Positions 41,007 through 49,550 of a DNA stretch of 64,000 bases are shown here, piece after piece. The notes under the pieces are model-generated. The model worked only from the letters and a program-made list of their open reading frames with translations. It was not told the origin of the DNA and ran no database searches. Within the stretch, counting starts at the first letter, position 1. Each line of letters opens with the position of its first letter. The position numbers were made by a program, and so were the translations under genes. This stretch comes from Sandaracinus amylolyticus (GTDB lineage Bacteria; Myxococcota_A; Polyangia; Polyangiales; Sandaracinaceae), in NCBI RefSeq assembly GCF_021631985.1, contig NZ_CP070225.1, positions 310,001 through 374,000 on the forward strand, given 5' to 3'.

Positions 41007-42500
41007 ATGGACCGGATCGAGCGAGCGCTGCTCGTCGCGGACGCCGGTCGCGACGCAGTGGTGGACGCGGGACGCGTGGTCTCGTACGGCGCGCTGCGCG
41101 GGCTCGCGCGCGCGACTGCGGCGCTGCTACGCGAGCGCGGTCTCGCGCCGGGGGATCGCGTCGCGGTGCTCCACGAGAAGACCACCGCGTCGATCGCCGC
41201 GCTCTACGGGACGTGGCTCGCGGGCGGCGTCGTCGTGCCGCTCAACGAAGCGCTCAAGTCGAAGCAGGTCGCGCACGTGGTCGCGCACTCGGGCGCGCGC
41301 TTCGTGCTCGTCGATCCTCGTCGCGCTGCGCGCCTCGATGCGGGCACGCTCGGCGACGCGACTCCGCTCGAGGTGCCCACGAGCGGCATCGACGAGCCCG
41401 ACGCACCATCGCTGCGCGGTGATCGCGAGCCCGCCGCGATCCTCTACACGTCGGGCTCGACCGGCATGCCCAAGGGCATCCTGCTCAGCCACGCGAACCT
41501 GATCGCGGGCGCGCGCATCGTCTCGACCTACCTCGAGATCCGGCACGACGAGCGCATCCTCTCGGTGCTGCCGTTCGGGTTCGACTACGGGCTCAACCAG
41601 CTCCTCACGTCGGTGGCGCGCGGCGCGACGCTGGTGCTGCAGCGATCGCACGTCGCGCCCGACGTCGTGCGCGCGCTGCACGAGCATCGGATCACCGCGC
41701 TCGCGGGCGTACCGCCGCTGTGGATCCAGCTCGCCGACGAGCGCGTCTCGCCGTTCTTCCGCGAGGCGCTGCCGCACCTCCGCTACATCACGAATTCCGG
41801 CGGCGCGTTCCCGGTCGAGCTCGTGCGGCGATACCGCGCGCACTTGCCGAGCGCGCGCGTCTACTTGATGTACGGGCTCTCCGAGGCGTTCCGCTCGACG
41901 TACCTGCCGCCCTCGGAGATCGATCGCCGCCCGTGGTCGATGGGTCGCGCGATCCCGGAGACCGAGATCCTCGTGGTGCGCGAGGACGGCAGCGAGTGCG
42001 ACGCGGGCGAGCCCGGTGAGCTCGTGCACGCGGGGCCCACGGTGTCGCTCGGCTACTACCGCGATCCCGAGGAGACGGCGCGCGTGCTGCGACCCGATCC
42101 GCGCGGAGGCGAGCGGCCGCTCGCGGTGTGGTCCGGCGACGTCGTCACGCGTGACCCCGAAGGCTTCCTGCGCTTCGTCGGTCGTCGCGATCAGCAGATC
42201 AAGAGCCTCGGGTATCGGATGAGCCCCGAGGAGGTCGAGGCCACGCTGCGCGCCTCGCGCATGGTCGCGGACGCGGCGGTGCACGGTCGCGCGGATGCGA
42301 GCGCAGGACAGCTCGTGATCGCCGACGTGGTGATCGCGCGCGGTGAAGCGCGCGACGGCTTCGAGGCGCGCTTGCTCGCGTGGTGCCGGCGCGAGATGCC
42401 GGTCTACATGGTGCCCGCGGAGATCCGCGTGCACGACGCGCTGCCGCGGACCTCGTCGGGCAAGCTCGATCGCACGTCGCTGTCGCGAGGTGCGACTTGA
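41007..42500 (+). CDS. AMP-dependent ligase / stand-alone adenylation enzyme
   Basis: 497-residue ANL-superfamily enzyme, first gene of a five-gene coupled cluster. Motifs in order: 'ILYTSGSTGMPKGILLSHANL' split by the P-loop Gly (about 146-166), 'VLPFGFDYGLNQLL', 'ITNSGGAFP', A5 'YLMYGLSEA', A7 'WSGDVVTRDPEG', A8 'GRRDQQIKSLGYRMSPEEVE' and the A10 lysine in 'PRTSSGKLDR'. It should activate a carboxylic or amino acid as an adenylate and load it on the carrier protein encoded three genes on. The substrate pocket cannot be predicted by eye. The next gene starts at a TTG overlapping its stop. GGAACTT at 40947 is a possible ECF-type -35. Confidence 0.9.
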   Translation: MDRIERALLVADAGRDAVVDAGRVVSYGALRGLARATAALLRERGLAPGDRVAVLHEKTTASIAALYGTWLAGGVVVPLNEALKSKQVAHVVAHSGARFVLVDPRRAARLDAGTLGDATPLEVPTSGIDEPDAPSLRGDREPAAILYTSGSTGMPKGILLSHANLIAGARIVSTYLEIRHDERILSVLPFGFDYGLNQLLTSVARGATLVLQRSHVAPDVVRALHEHRITALAGVPPLWIQLADERVSPFFREALPHLRYITNSGGAFPVELVRRYRAHLPSARVYLMYGLSEAFRSTYLPPSEIDRRPWSMGRAIPETEILVVREDGSECDAGEPGELVHAGPTVSLGYYRDPEETARVLRPDPRGGERPLAVWSGDVVTRDPEGFLRFVGRRDQQIKSLGYRMSPEEVEATLRASRMVADAAVHGRADASAGQLVIADVVIARGEARDGFEARLLAWCRREMPVYMVPAEIRVHDALPRTSSGKLDRTSLSRGAT

Positions 42501-43657
42501 GCCGCTGGGCGCGGCTCGAGCGATGGATGGCGCCCCAGGAGCGCTTCGAGGAGGTGCGCGCCGCGGCGTTCCGTCGCGCGGGCACGTCGCTCTGCGATCT
42601 CGCGTACGCGAACGCGTGGGACGGGCCTCCGCCGCGTGCGATCGAGGCGATGCAGCGCGCGCTCGATCAGCGACACGCGCTCGATCTCCAGTACACGCCG
42701 TACGGCGGGCACACCGTGCCGCGGCGGCTCGTCGCGCAGCAGCTCGCGCGCGACACCGGCGTGCCGTTTCGCTTCGACGACGTGGTGCTCACGCCCGGCG
42801 CGATGGCCGCGCTGACGATCGTGCTGCGCTGGCTCTCCGCACAGGTCGACCACGGCGAGGTGATCATCCCGGTGCCGTGCTGGCTCGACGTTCCGCTCTA
42901 TGCAGAGGACGCGGGGCTCGTGCCCGTTCTCGTGCCGCTCGATCCGCGCACGCTGCGGCTCGACCTCGACGCGGTGCGCGCCGCGCTGAGCCCGCGCACC
43001 GTCGCGCTCGTGCTCGCGCAGCCGGGGAATCCGAGCGGTGTGATCCATTCGCGCGCGGAGCTCGAGGCGCTCTCGGTGCTCCTCTCGGAGCATCCGTCGC
43101 GCCCGATCCTCGTGTCCGACGAGTGCCATCGCGGGGTGCTCTTCGAGCGCGATGCGTGGGCCGCGCCGGCCGCGATCCATCCGCGCACGATCGTCGTCCA
43201 CTCGTTCGGAAAGACCAGTTTTCTCCAGGGACAACGCATCGGGTACGCGGCGGTGTCGCCGCACTTCGACGACGGTGGAGCGACGTCGCGCGACCTCGCG
43301 CGGGCCTGTCGCGTGACCGGCGTTTGCACCCCCACGGCACTCATGCAGCGGGTGGTCTCCGATTTGCTGGATGTCGCGCCCGACATGGATCGGCTCTCGA
43401 GTCGACGTGATCTCGCGCTCGATGCGCTGCGCGCCGCAGGGCTCGAGGTGCAGGCGCCGCAGGCGACGTTCTTCGTGTACCCGCGCGCGCCGCGCGGGGA
43501 TGCGTGGGGATTCGTCGAGCGGCTCGCGTCGCGCGGCGTGCTCGTGCTGCCGAGCGAGGTCTTCCACCACGAAGGGCACGTGCGGCTCTCGCTCACGGGC
43601 ACCGACGCGATGCTCGAGCGGGGCCTGGCGGTGATCGCCGAGGAAGCATCGCGATGA
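42497..43657 (+). CDS. Class I/II PLP aminotransferase
   Basis: 386 residues from a TTG start that overlaps the previous stop (TTGA) and has GAGG 6 nt upstream. ATG 42527 is the alternative start, 10 codons later. Fold-type I signatures: 'LTPGAMAALTIVLRWL', 'VPCWLDVPLYAEDAGL', 'LAQPGNPSGVI', 'ILVSDECHRGVLF', the PLP lysine in 'VHSFGKTSFLQGQRIGY' (about residue 240) and a C-terminal 'LPSEVFHHEGHVRLSL' with the carboxylate-binding Arg. It would aminate or deaminate an intermediate of the carrier-protein pathway. The amino donor is unknown. ATGA overlap with the next gene. Confidence 0.9.
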   Translation: MSRWARLERWMAPQERFEEVRAAAFRRAGTSLCDLAYANAWDGPPPRAIEAMQRALDQRHALDLQYTPYGGHTVPRRLVAQQLARDTGVPFRFDDVVLTPGAMAALTIVLRWLSAQVDHGEVIIPVPCWLDVPLYAEDAGLVPVLVPLDPRTLRLDLDAVRAALSPRTVALVLAQPGNPSGVIHSRAELEALSVLLSEHPSRPILVSDECHRGVLFERDAWAAPAAIHPRTIVVHSFGKTSFLQGQRIGYAAVSPHFDDGGATSRDLARACRVTGVCTPTALMQRVVSDLLDVAPDMDRLSSRRDLALDALRAAGLEVQAPQATFFVYPRAPRGDAWGFVERLASRGVLVLPSEVFHHEGHVRLSLTGTDAMLERGLAVIAEEASR

Positions 43658-44973
43658 AGACCGGCAGCGAAGGGCCCGCGGTGCACGATCGCGTGATCGA
43701 GGGCGAGGGATCGCGCGCTCCATCCGACGTGCGCGACGCGCTGATCGCGCGCGGCGCGCGCGCGCTCGAGGGATGCACCGGGCAGTTCGCGCTGCACGCG
43801 AGCGACGGCGAGCAGCACGTGCTCGCGCGCGATGCGTGCGGGGTCGCGAAGCTCTTCTATGCGCTGCGGGCCGACGGGACGCTCGACTCGTCGAACTACC
43901 TCGCGGATCTGCGCGCGCGCGGGCACGCCGCGTCGGCGATCAGCTCGGTGCCCTCGGGGCACGTGGTGCGCGTCGTGCCGTCGCGACGCGAGCTCGCGCT
44001 CGAGCGCTGGTCGTCCCTGCGCTTCGGCGCGAGCGATGCGCGCTGGGACGAGGCGTCGCTCGCCGAGCACGCGTCGCGCATCCGCCGCGCGCTCGACGAG
44101 ACGTTCCACGCGCTCGCTGCCGGGCACGACGGCGGTCCGCTCTACGTCACGCTCTCCGGTGGGCTCGACTCGACGGTGATCGCGATGCTCGCGCGGGCGC
44201 ACCTCGGGCCCTTCACCGCGATCACCTTCGCGCTCGAGGGCGTGCACGGGACGCACAGCGATCTCGCGCACGCGTCGCGCGTCGCGCGCGAGCTCGGGGT
44301 CGCGCACGAGATCGTGTGCGTCGGTCCCGATGTGCTGCGTGGGCATCTCGACGAGGCGCTGGTGCACGGGCAGGACTGGCGCGACTTCAACGTGCACTGC
44401 GCGCTGGTCAACGCGGCCCTCGCGGAGTGGATCCAGGCGCGCGATCACGATCGCCGCCCGCTCGTGATCACCGGCGACGGCATGAACGAGCTGGTCGCGG
44501 ACTACACGCCGGTGCGCGTCGACGGGCGCGACCTCTATCCCCTGCCGCGCATGCCCGCGGGGCGCATGCGGCGCTTCCTCGTGCAGGGGCTCGACACCGG
44601 TGATCGCGAGGTCGGCGTCTACGCGCGCCGCGGGATCGACTGCGCGCAGCCCTATGCGATGTGCGCGCACGCGTACGCGGCGCTGCCCGATCGTGCGGTC
44701 GAGTCGCCCGACGCGAAGCAGGCGCTCGCGCGCGCGGTGATGGGGGATCGCATCCCCGAGCACGTGCTCGCGCGCCCCAAGGTGCGTGCGCAGGTCGGAT
44801 CGTCCGACGAGGTCGCGGGCACGCTGCGCGCGATGCTCGATGCGGGCATCGACGGCGCGTCGCTGGAGCGACGCTTCGAGTCGCTGCTGGAGATGACGAG
44901 CGCGGAGCGCCGCGCGCTGATGCGCGCAGGCATGTACCGCTTCGCGCGAACCTTCGAGGAGCTCGAGGCATGA
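43654..44973 (+). CDS. Asparagine-synthase-like amide ligase with degenerate N-terminal domain
   Basis: 439 residues. Residues 1 to about 115 resemble a shortened class II glutaminase domain ('GCTGQFALHASDG', 'RDACGVAKLFYAL') but lack the N-terminal catalytic Cys, so glutamine hydrolysis is unlikely. The synthetase domain has the PP-loop 'VTLSGGLDSTVIAML' (about 164-178), 'ITGDGMNELVADY' and 'KQALARAVMGDRIPEHVLARPKV'. Enzymes of this fold adenylate a carboxylate and form an amide, ring or lactam (beta-lactam synthetase and others). Its ATG overlaps the aminotransferase stop, and the carrier protein gene overlaps its own stop, so the substrate may be carrier-bound (inference). Confidence 0.88.
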   Translation: MKTGSEGPAVHDRVIEGEGSRAPSDVRDALIARGARALEGCTGQFALHASDGEQHVLARDACGVAKLFYALRADGTLDSSNYLADLRARGHAASAISSVPSGHVVRVVPSRRELALERWSSLRFGASDARWDEASLAEHASRIRRALDETFHALAAGHDGGPLYVTLSGGLDSTVIAMLARAHLGPFTAITFALEGVHGTHSDLAHASRVARELGVAHEIVCVGPDVLRGHLDEALVHGQDWRDFNVHCALVNAALAEWIQARDHDRRPLVITGDGMNELVADYTPVRVDGRDLYPLPRMPAGRMRRFLVQGLDTGDREVGVYARRGIDCAQPYAMCAHAYAALPDRAVESPDAKQALARAVMGDRIPEHVLARPKVRAQVGSSDEVAGTLRAMLDAGIDGASLERRFESLLEMTSAERRALMRAGMYRFARTFEELEA

Positions 44974-45245
44974 AGAGGAATGCACAGGTCGCGGAGGAGC
45001 TCGAGCGCTTCGTGCGCGAGCGCTTCCAGGTGCGTGGAGACGACGTGACGTTCTCGCGCAGCGTGCACTTGTTCGAAGAGGGCTACGTGGACTCGACCGG
45101 GCTCGTCGAGCTCATCGGGCACCTCGAGGCGACCTTCGGCGTGCACGTGCCCGAGGACGCGATCTTCGATCCGTCGTTCTCGTCGATCGACGGCATCGCG
45201 AAGGTGATCGGGGCGCTGCGCTCGGGGAGCATGGAGGCCGCGTGA
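44970..45245 (+). CDS. Acyl/peptidyl carrier protein
   Basis: 91 residues, a typical free-standing carrier protein. The predicted 4'-phosphopantetheine site is the Ser in 'GYVDSTGLVELIGHLE' (about residue 42). Helix 3 is 'IDGIAKVIGAL'. 'HLFEEGYVDSTGLVELI' is close to carrier proteins that work with stand-alone adenylation enzymes (DltC type). ATGA overlap with the Asn-synthase-like gene and GTGA overlap with the acyltransferase. It probably holds the activated intermediate while the neighbouring enzymes act. Confidence 0.92.
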   Translation: MKRNAQVAEELERFVRERFQVRGDDVTFSRSVHLFEEGYVDSTGLVELIGHLEATFGVHVPEDAIFDPSFSSIDGIAKVIGALRSGSMEAA

Positions 45246-45772
45246 TCGCGGAGTGGCTCGACGGCGACTATCGCCGGCACGGCGGCAGGGACGCGCTGGT
45301 CGAGCCCGGGTTCTGGGCGCTCGGCGTCTATCGCGTCGGGCGCTGGGCGATGGCGCGACGATCACCCGCGGGACGATGGGCGATGGACCGGGTCTACCGC
45401 GCGCTGAGCGCGGGCGCGCAGCTCGGCCTCGGCGTCGCAGTGCCGCGCGAGGTCGCGATCGGCGAGGGCTTCCACCTGCTCCACGGCAACGGCGTGCGCA
45501 TCCATCCCGAGGTCGTGATCGGGGATCGCGTGACGATCATGCACGAGGTCACGATCGGCGCGACGATCGGGCGCAGCGGCGTGCCGCGCATCGAGGACGA
45601 CGTGCTCGTCGGCGCGGGCGCGAAGATCCTCGGGCCGATCCGGGTCGGCGCAGGCGCGCTGATCGCCCCGAATTCATTGGTGATCAGCGATGTTCCTCCC
45701 GGCGCGACGGTGATGGGGGTGCCGGCGCGCGTGGTGCCGAGCGGGACGGGCGCGCCGCGTCGCGACGAGTGA
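45242..45772 (+). CDS. Serine O-acetyltransferase-like hexapeptide acyltransferase
   Basis: 176 residues from GTG 45242 (GTGA overlap with the carrier protein stop). Left-handed beta-helix protein of the CysE family: 'FHLLHGNGVRIHPEVVIGDRVTIMHEVTIG' lies on the coil, with the catalytic-type His in 'LLHGNG'. 'VLVGAGAKILGPIRVGAGALIAPNSLV' follows, with a final 'PPGATVMGVPARVV'. The N-terminal helical part of true CysE is short, so the acceptor may be a pathway intermediate instead of serine. Last gene of the coupled set; it converges on the next gene with 3 bp between stops. Confidence 0.88.
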   Translation: MIAEWLDGDYRRHGGRDALVEPGFWALGVYRVGRWAMARRSPAGRWAMDRVYRALSAGAQLGLGVAVPREVAIGEGFHLLHGNGVRIHPEVVIGDRVTIMHEVTIGATIGRSGVPRIEDDVLVGAGAKILGPIRVGAGALIAPNSLVISDVPPGATVMGVPARVVPSGTGAPRRDE

Positions 45773-45775
45773 CGA

Positions 45776-46444
45776 TCAACCGCGCGTGAGCGTGCCTTCG
45801 GCGCCGCACGACGCGCACGCGATCGCGGTCGGGAGCCAGGCGGTCGGCATGAGGATGCGCGCGTCGCAGCTCGGGCACCGTGCGGCGTGCATCGCGAGAT
45901 CGGCGAACGCACCGTCGCGCGCGAGGCGCTCGATCAGGAGCGTGCGCACGCGGAGCGCGGCGCGCCGATCGTAGGTCTCGAGCAGCACGTGCCGGATCCA
46001 CGACGCGTCGACCGCGACCAGCATCCAGCCGTCCACGTCGACGGCGCGCGGCACCACCTCGATGCGGTCGAAGTCACGCGCGTGCAGCTCGAGCGCGACC
46101 CGATCGAGGTCGGGCGCGCGATGCAGGCGCAGCGTGCCGCCGCTCACGATCAGCGTCGCGCGGCGCTGGGCCGAGCCGCGGAGCTGCGTCGCGAGCCCGG
46201 CGCCGGCGGCGCTGCCGAACGTCGCGAGCGCGAGCGCGCCGAGGAACGCGCCCGGGCCCGGCGCGACGAGCGCGAGGACGCCCGCGGCGAGCACCGGGAT
46301 CCCGCCCGCCGCGATGATCGCCGCACCGCTCGCCGGCCCGCGACCCACCTGATCGAGCACCAGCGCGTCGCCGCGTCCGGCATCGCGATAGCTCGCGAGG
46401 CCCTCTCCGCGTCGGACGACGATCGCGCCCACGGCCGATGCCAC
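45776..46444 (-). CDS. Membrane protein with C-terminal zinc ribbon
   Basis: 222 residues from GTG 46444 (weak ribosome-binding site). Two hydrophobic segments (about 35-90) form a hairpin, then a beta-rich PH-like domain ('TLRLHRAPDLDRVALELHARDFDRIEVV'). The C-terminal zinc ribbon 'CPSCDARIL' ... 'CASCGAEG' has four Cys (about 190-217). Family unknown. The gene upstream on the same strand (41 bp away) has the same two-helix plus PH-like layout, so the two may form one complex or be old paralogues. Confidence 0.75.
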   Translation of the reverse strand: MASAVGAIVVRRGEGLASYRDAGRGDALVLDQVGRGPASGAAIIAAGGIPVLAAGVLALVAPGPGAFLGALALATFGSAAGAGLATQLRGSAQRRATLIVSGGTLRLHRAPDLDRVALELHARDFDRIEVVPRAVDVDGWMLVAVDASWIRHVLLETYDRRAALRVRTLLIERLARDGAFADLAMHAARCPSCDARILMPTAWLPTAIACASCGAEGTLTRG

Positions 46445-46484
46445 GAGCGAGAGCGTGCGTGAGCGCCGGCGCTGCCGCCAGCGG

Positions 46485-47036
46485 TCACGCGGCGAGGTGC
46501 CGCAGCAGCGCGTCGCGCACCGTCGCCGCGCGCCGCGCGCAGCCGAGCGCGAGCAGCGTGGTGCGAGCCCCGGTCACCGTCTCGACCGCGACGTGGTGCA
46601 CGAGGTCGCCTTGATCGGTGCGTCGCGGCTCGACGAAGAACGAGGCGATCTCGCCGCGCACGATGCGCGTCGAGCGCAGCGTCGCGAGTGGCAGTGGACC
46701 GTGCACGACGCGGAGCGCGCGCTCGTCGAGCGTGATGCGCGTGCGGTTCACCAGCCGCGCGACGACCTCCCACGCGAAGAGCGCGGTCAGCGCGAGCCAC
46801 GCCGCGACGATGCCGAGCAACGCGATCGAGGCTCGCGGATCGTCCCCGCCCGCGCGCACCGCGAGCGCGCCCAGCGCCACGCCGACGCCGAGCCAGGGCA
46901 AGGCAGCCGGTGCCCCGCGCCACGCCGCCGCATCGCGCCACGTGTGCTCGATCCGCAGCGTGCCGGACCGCGGAGCATCGCGATAACCGGCCGACGGAGA
47001 GGGCTCGACGAGGAGCTCGAGCTCGCGTGACGCCAC
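46485..47036 (-). CDS. Hypothetical membrane protein with PH-like domain
   Basis: 183 residues if GTG 47036 is the start (GGGGA 13 nt upstream). The reading frame is open further but would run into nagZ on the other strand. Two transmembrane helices (about 55-110) are followed by a beta domain 'ITLDERALRVVHGPLPLATLRSTRIV' and a short C-terminal helix. This resembles small bacterial PH-domain membrane proteins. Divergent from nagZ with a 54-bp gap. Confidence 0.65.
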   Translation of the reverse strand: MASRELELLVEPSPSAGYRDAPRSGTLRIEHTWRDAAAWRGAPAALPWLGVGVALGALAVRAGGDDPRASIALLGIVAAWLALTALFAWEVVARLVNRTRITLDERALRVVHGPLPLATLRSTRIVRGEIASFFVEPRRTDQGDLVHHVAVETVTGARTTLLALGCARRAATVRDALLRHLAA

Positions 47037-47090
47037 GAGGACGAGATAGTCCCCGCGCGCGCGCCGAACAGCGCGAGGTAGAGTGCGCGC

Positions 47091-48161
47091 GTGACGAACG
47101 ACGCGATCCGGAGAGCAGCAGGGCGAGTGTTGATCGTGGGGTTCCCGGGGCGCGCGCTTCCGGCGCCGATCGCGGCGCTCGCCGCGGAGGGCGCGCTCGG
47201 GGGCGTGATCCTCTTCAAGCGGAACCTGGGGACGATCGAGGAGATCGCGGCAGTGATCGACGGGGTGCACGACGCGTTCGGCGCCGGGCACGCGCCGCTC
47301 GTGTCGATCGATCAAGAAGGAGGCCGCGTCGCGCGGCTCGGCGCGCCCTTCGTGAAGCTGCCGCCGATGCGCGTGCTCGGGACGAGGGACGACGAGGCGC
47401 TCACGCGGCGTGCGGCGCGCGTGCTCGGGACGCAGCTGCGCGCGCTCGGAATCGGCGTCGACTTCGCGCCGGTGCTCGACGTCGACACGAACCCCGCGAA
47501 CCCGGTGATCGGCGATCGCTCGTTCGGGCGCGATCCCGACGTCGTGATCCGCCACGCGCTGGCGTTCGCGGAGGGGCTCGGCGACGCGGGCGTGCTCGCG
47601 TGTGGCAAGCACTTCCCGGGGCACGGAGACACCGATCTCGACAGCCACCTCGCGCTGCCGCGCATCGCGCACGATCGCGCGCGGCTCGATCGCGTGGAGC
47701 TCGCGCCCTTCCGCGCGGCGCGCGCGAAGGTGCCGACGATCATGACGGCGCACGTCGTGTTCGACGCGATCGATCCCGGCGTGCCGGCGACGCTCTCGCG
47801 CGCGGTGATCGAGGGCGTGCTCCGCGGTGAGCTCGGCTACGACGGAGTGATCATCAGCGACGATCTCGAGATGAAGGCGGTCGCCGATCGCTGGGGCGTC
47901 GCGGACTCCGCGGTGCGCGCGATCGACGCGGGGTGCGACGCGCTCCTGGTGTGTGCGACGCCGGAGCGGGTGATCGAAGCGCACGCGGCGCTGGTGGCGC
48001 GCGCCGAGCACGACGACGCCTTCGCGGCGCGGCTCGAGGCGGCGGCGAGGCGGGTCGATGCGCTGCCGCGCGTGCCGCGCCCTGCGCCCGACGTGCTCGC
48101 GCGGATCGAGGCGGCGGGTGGCGCGGAGATCGAGCGCGCGCTCACTCCTGCGTCGTCGTGA
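47091..48161 (+). CDS. nagZ: Beta-N-acetylhexosaminidase (NagZ-type, GH3)
   Basis: 356 residues from GTG 47091. Glycoside hydrolase family 3 barrel: 'GVILFKRN', 'VSIDQEGGRVARL', 'DFAPVLDVDTNP', 'IGDRSFGRDP', the NagZ loop signature 'KHFPGHGDTDLDSHLALP' (about 166-183) with the His-Asp pair, 'PTIMTAHVVF' and the nucleophile Asp in 'IISDDLEM'. It removes N-acetylglucosamine from anhydromuropeptides in cytoplasmic cell-wall recycling. No signal peptide, as expected. Its last 20 bp overlap the 3' end of the tetR-like gene on the other strand. Confidence 0.95.
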   Translation: MTNDAIRRAAGRVLIVGFPGRALPAPIAALAAEGALGGVILFKRNLGTIEEIAAVIDGVHDAFGAGHAPLVSIDQEGGRVARLGAPFVKLPPMRVLGTRDDEALTRRAARVLGTQLRALGIGVDFAPVLDVDTNPANPVIGDRSFGRDPDVVIRHALAFAEGLGDAGVLACGKHFPGHGDTDLDSHLALPRIAHDRARLDRVELAPFRAARAKVPTIMTAHVVFDAIDPGVPATLSRAVIEGVLRGELGYDGVIISDDLEMKAVADRWGVADSAVRAIDAGCDALLVCATPERVIEAHAALVARAEHDDAFAARLEAAARRVDALPRVPRPAPDVLARIEAAGGAEIERALTPASS

Positions 48162-48708
48162 GACCGTCGACGATCAGCTCGATCGCGTAGCGAAACGACG
48201 CGTCGACCGAGGTGTCCATCGCGAGCTGCCCCGCGGCCTCGAGGTGCACGAACCCGTGCACCATCGAGCGCACCGCGCGGATCGCGTGCACGCGCTTCGC
48301 GGCCGGGATGCCGATCTCCGCGAGCGGCTCGTCGAAGAGCGCGAGCAGGCGCGTCGCGACCGGGCGGAAGTCGGCATCGTCGGGCGCGATGCGCGTGCTC
48401 CCGAGCACCGCGAAGAGCGCAGCGTGCTCGCGCGCGAAGGTGCGATAGCTCGTCGCGAGCGCGCGCAGCCGCGCCTGCGGCCCACGCGCTCGGGTGATCG
48501 CGCGTCGCGCCTCGTCCTCCCAGCGCTCCCAGCCGCGGATCGCGACGCGCCGCCGCAGATCGGCGCCGCTCTCGACGTGGTTGTAGAGGGACGGCGGCTT
48601 CACGCCGAGCGCGCGCGCGACGCGATTCCAGCCGAGCCCTTCTTCGCCTTCGGCGTCGACGAGCGCGAGCGCGACGTCGACGACCTCGTCGGTGCGCGAC
48701 GACTTCAC
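48142..48708 (-). CDS. TetR/AcrR-family transcriptional regulator
   Basis: 188 residues from GTG 48708, which overlaps the hydrolase stop (GTGA). The N-terminal helix-turn-helix is 'GWNRVARALGVKPPSLYNHVES' without its first residues in some alignments (about 25-47). The all-helical C-terminal domain includes 'IRAVRSMVHGFVHLEAAGQL', typical of the WHG/TetR_C_33 group. It probably represses its own operon through the double palindrome 49551-49576 in front of the hydrolase gene. The inducer is unknown, perhaps a hydrolase substrate or product. Confidence 0.92.
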   Translation of the reverse strand: MKSSRTDEVVDVALALVDAEGEEGLGWNRVARALGVKPPSLYNHVESGADLRRRVAIRGWERWEDEARRAITRARGPQARLRALATSYRTFAREHAALFAVLGSTRIAPDDADFRPVATRLLALFDEPLAEIGIPAAKRVHAIRAVRSMVHGFVHLEAAGQLAMDTSVDASFRYAIELIVDGLTTTQE

Positions 48709-49547
48709 GACGCGACGCCCTCGACCGTGCGCGACGGGCTCTCGGTCAGCGCGCGATACGCGGCGATCACCGCGTCGGCATCTTCGAGGTGCGGGTAGTG
48801 CCCGATGCCCTCGAGCACGGTGCTGCGTGCCCGGGTGCCGGTGAGCGCGCGCTCGAGCGCGACGACCTCGGCGCGGGGATCGGGGAAGTCGGGATCGGCG
48901 CTGCCCATCACGATCGCGACGGGCGCGCGCACCGCGCCCATCGACTGCTCGACCTCGCGGCGATCGGTGCGGAGCAGCTCGACGAGCGCGTGACGGCGCG
49001 TGCGGTCGCGCAGCATCGTGCGCACCGTCGCGAGGTGCGCATCGAGGTCGCTCGGCACGTGGCGCTTGAAGAGCGAGCGGTAGTACGCGCCCCAGAGCGT
49101 CGGGCCCCACGGCGCACCGAAGAGCGGGCGCCAGAGCGGGCGCAGGATGCGACCGAGCGGCAGGTCGCGCGCGACCGGGCCGAGCAGGAGCAGGCCGGAG
49201 ATGCGCTCGGGGTGCCGCGCCGCGGCGAGGAGCGCGGCGGCGCCGGAGATCGAGCTGCCCGCGATCACCGCGCGCTCGACGCGCGCGGCGTCGAGCACCG
49301 CGATCACGTCCTCCGCGAGATCGTGCACGTCGTGGCGGGTGAAGGTCGCGTCGCTCTCGCCGTGTCCGCGGAGATCCGCGGTGAGCACGCGCGCGCCGCG
49401 CTCGAGCAATTGCGGCGCGAGCGCGCGGTACTGGGCACGCGTGTCGCCGAGCGAGGGCAGGCAGAGGACGGCGGGAGCGGTGGAGGGGCCCTGGTCGTCG
49501 TAGGCGATGCGGCCCTCGGGGCGCTCTGCGTGGTGCGTCGTGGTCAT
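48705..49547 (-). CDS. Alpha/beta-fold hydrolase
   Basis: 280 residues, cytoplasmic. Oxyanion-region 'LCLPSLGDTRAQY', 'LTADLRGHGESD', the nucleophile elbow 'IAGSSISGAAAL' (Ser about residue 98), the acid in 'MGSADPDFPDP' and the catalytic His in 'EGIGHYPHLE' make a complete triad. Typical of esterases or haloalkane-dehalogenase-like enzymes; substrate unknown. First gene of a two-gene operon with the TetR regulator, whose probable operator begins 3 bp before its ATG. Confidence 0.9.
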   Translation of the reverse strand: MTTTHHAERPEGRIAYDDQGPSTAPAVLCLPSLGDTRAQYRALAPQLLERGARVLTADLRGHGESDATFTRHDVHDLAEDVIAVLDAARVERAVIAGSSISGAAALLAAARHPERISGLLLLGPVARDLPLGRILRPLWRPLFGAPWGPTLWGAYYRSLFKRHVPSDLDAHLATVRTMLRDRTRRHALVELLRTDRREVEQSMGAVRAPVAIVMGSADPDFPDPRAEVVALERALTGTRARSTVLEGIGHYPHLEDADAVIAAYRALTESPSRTVEGVAS

Positions 49548-49550
49548 GTG

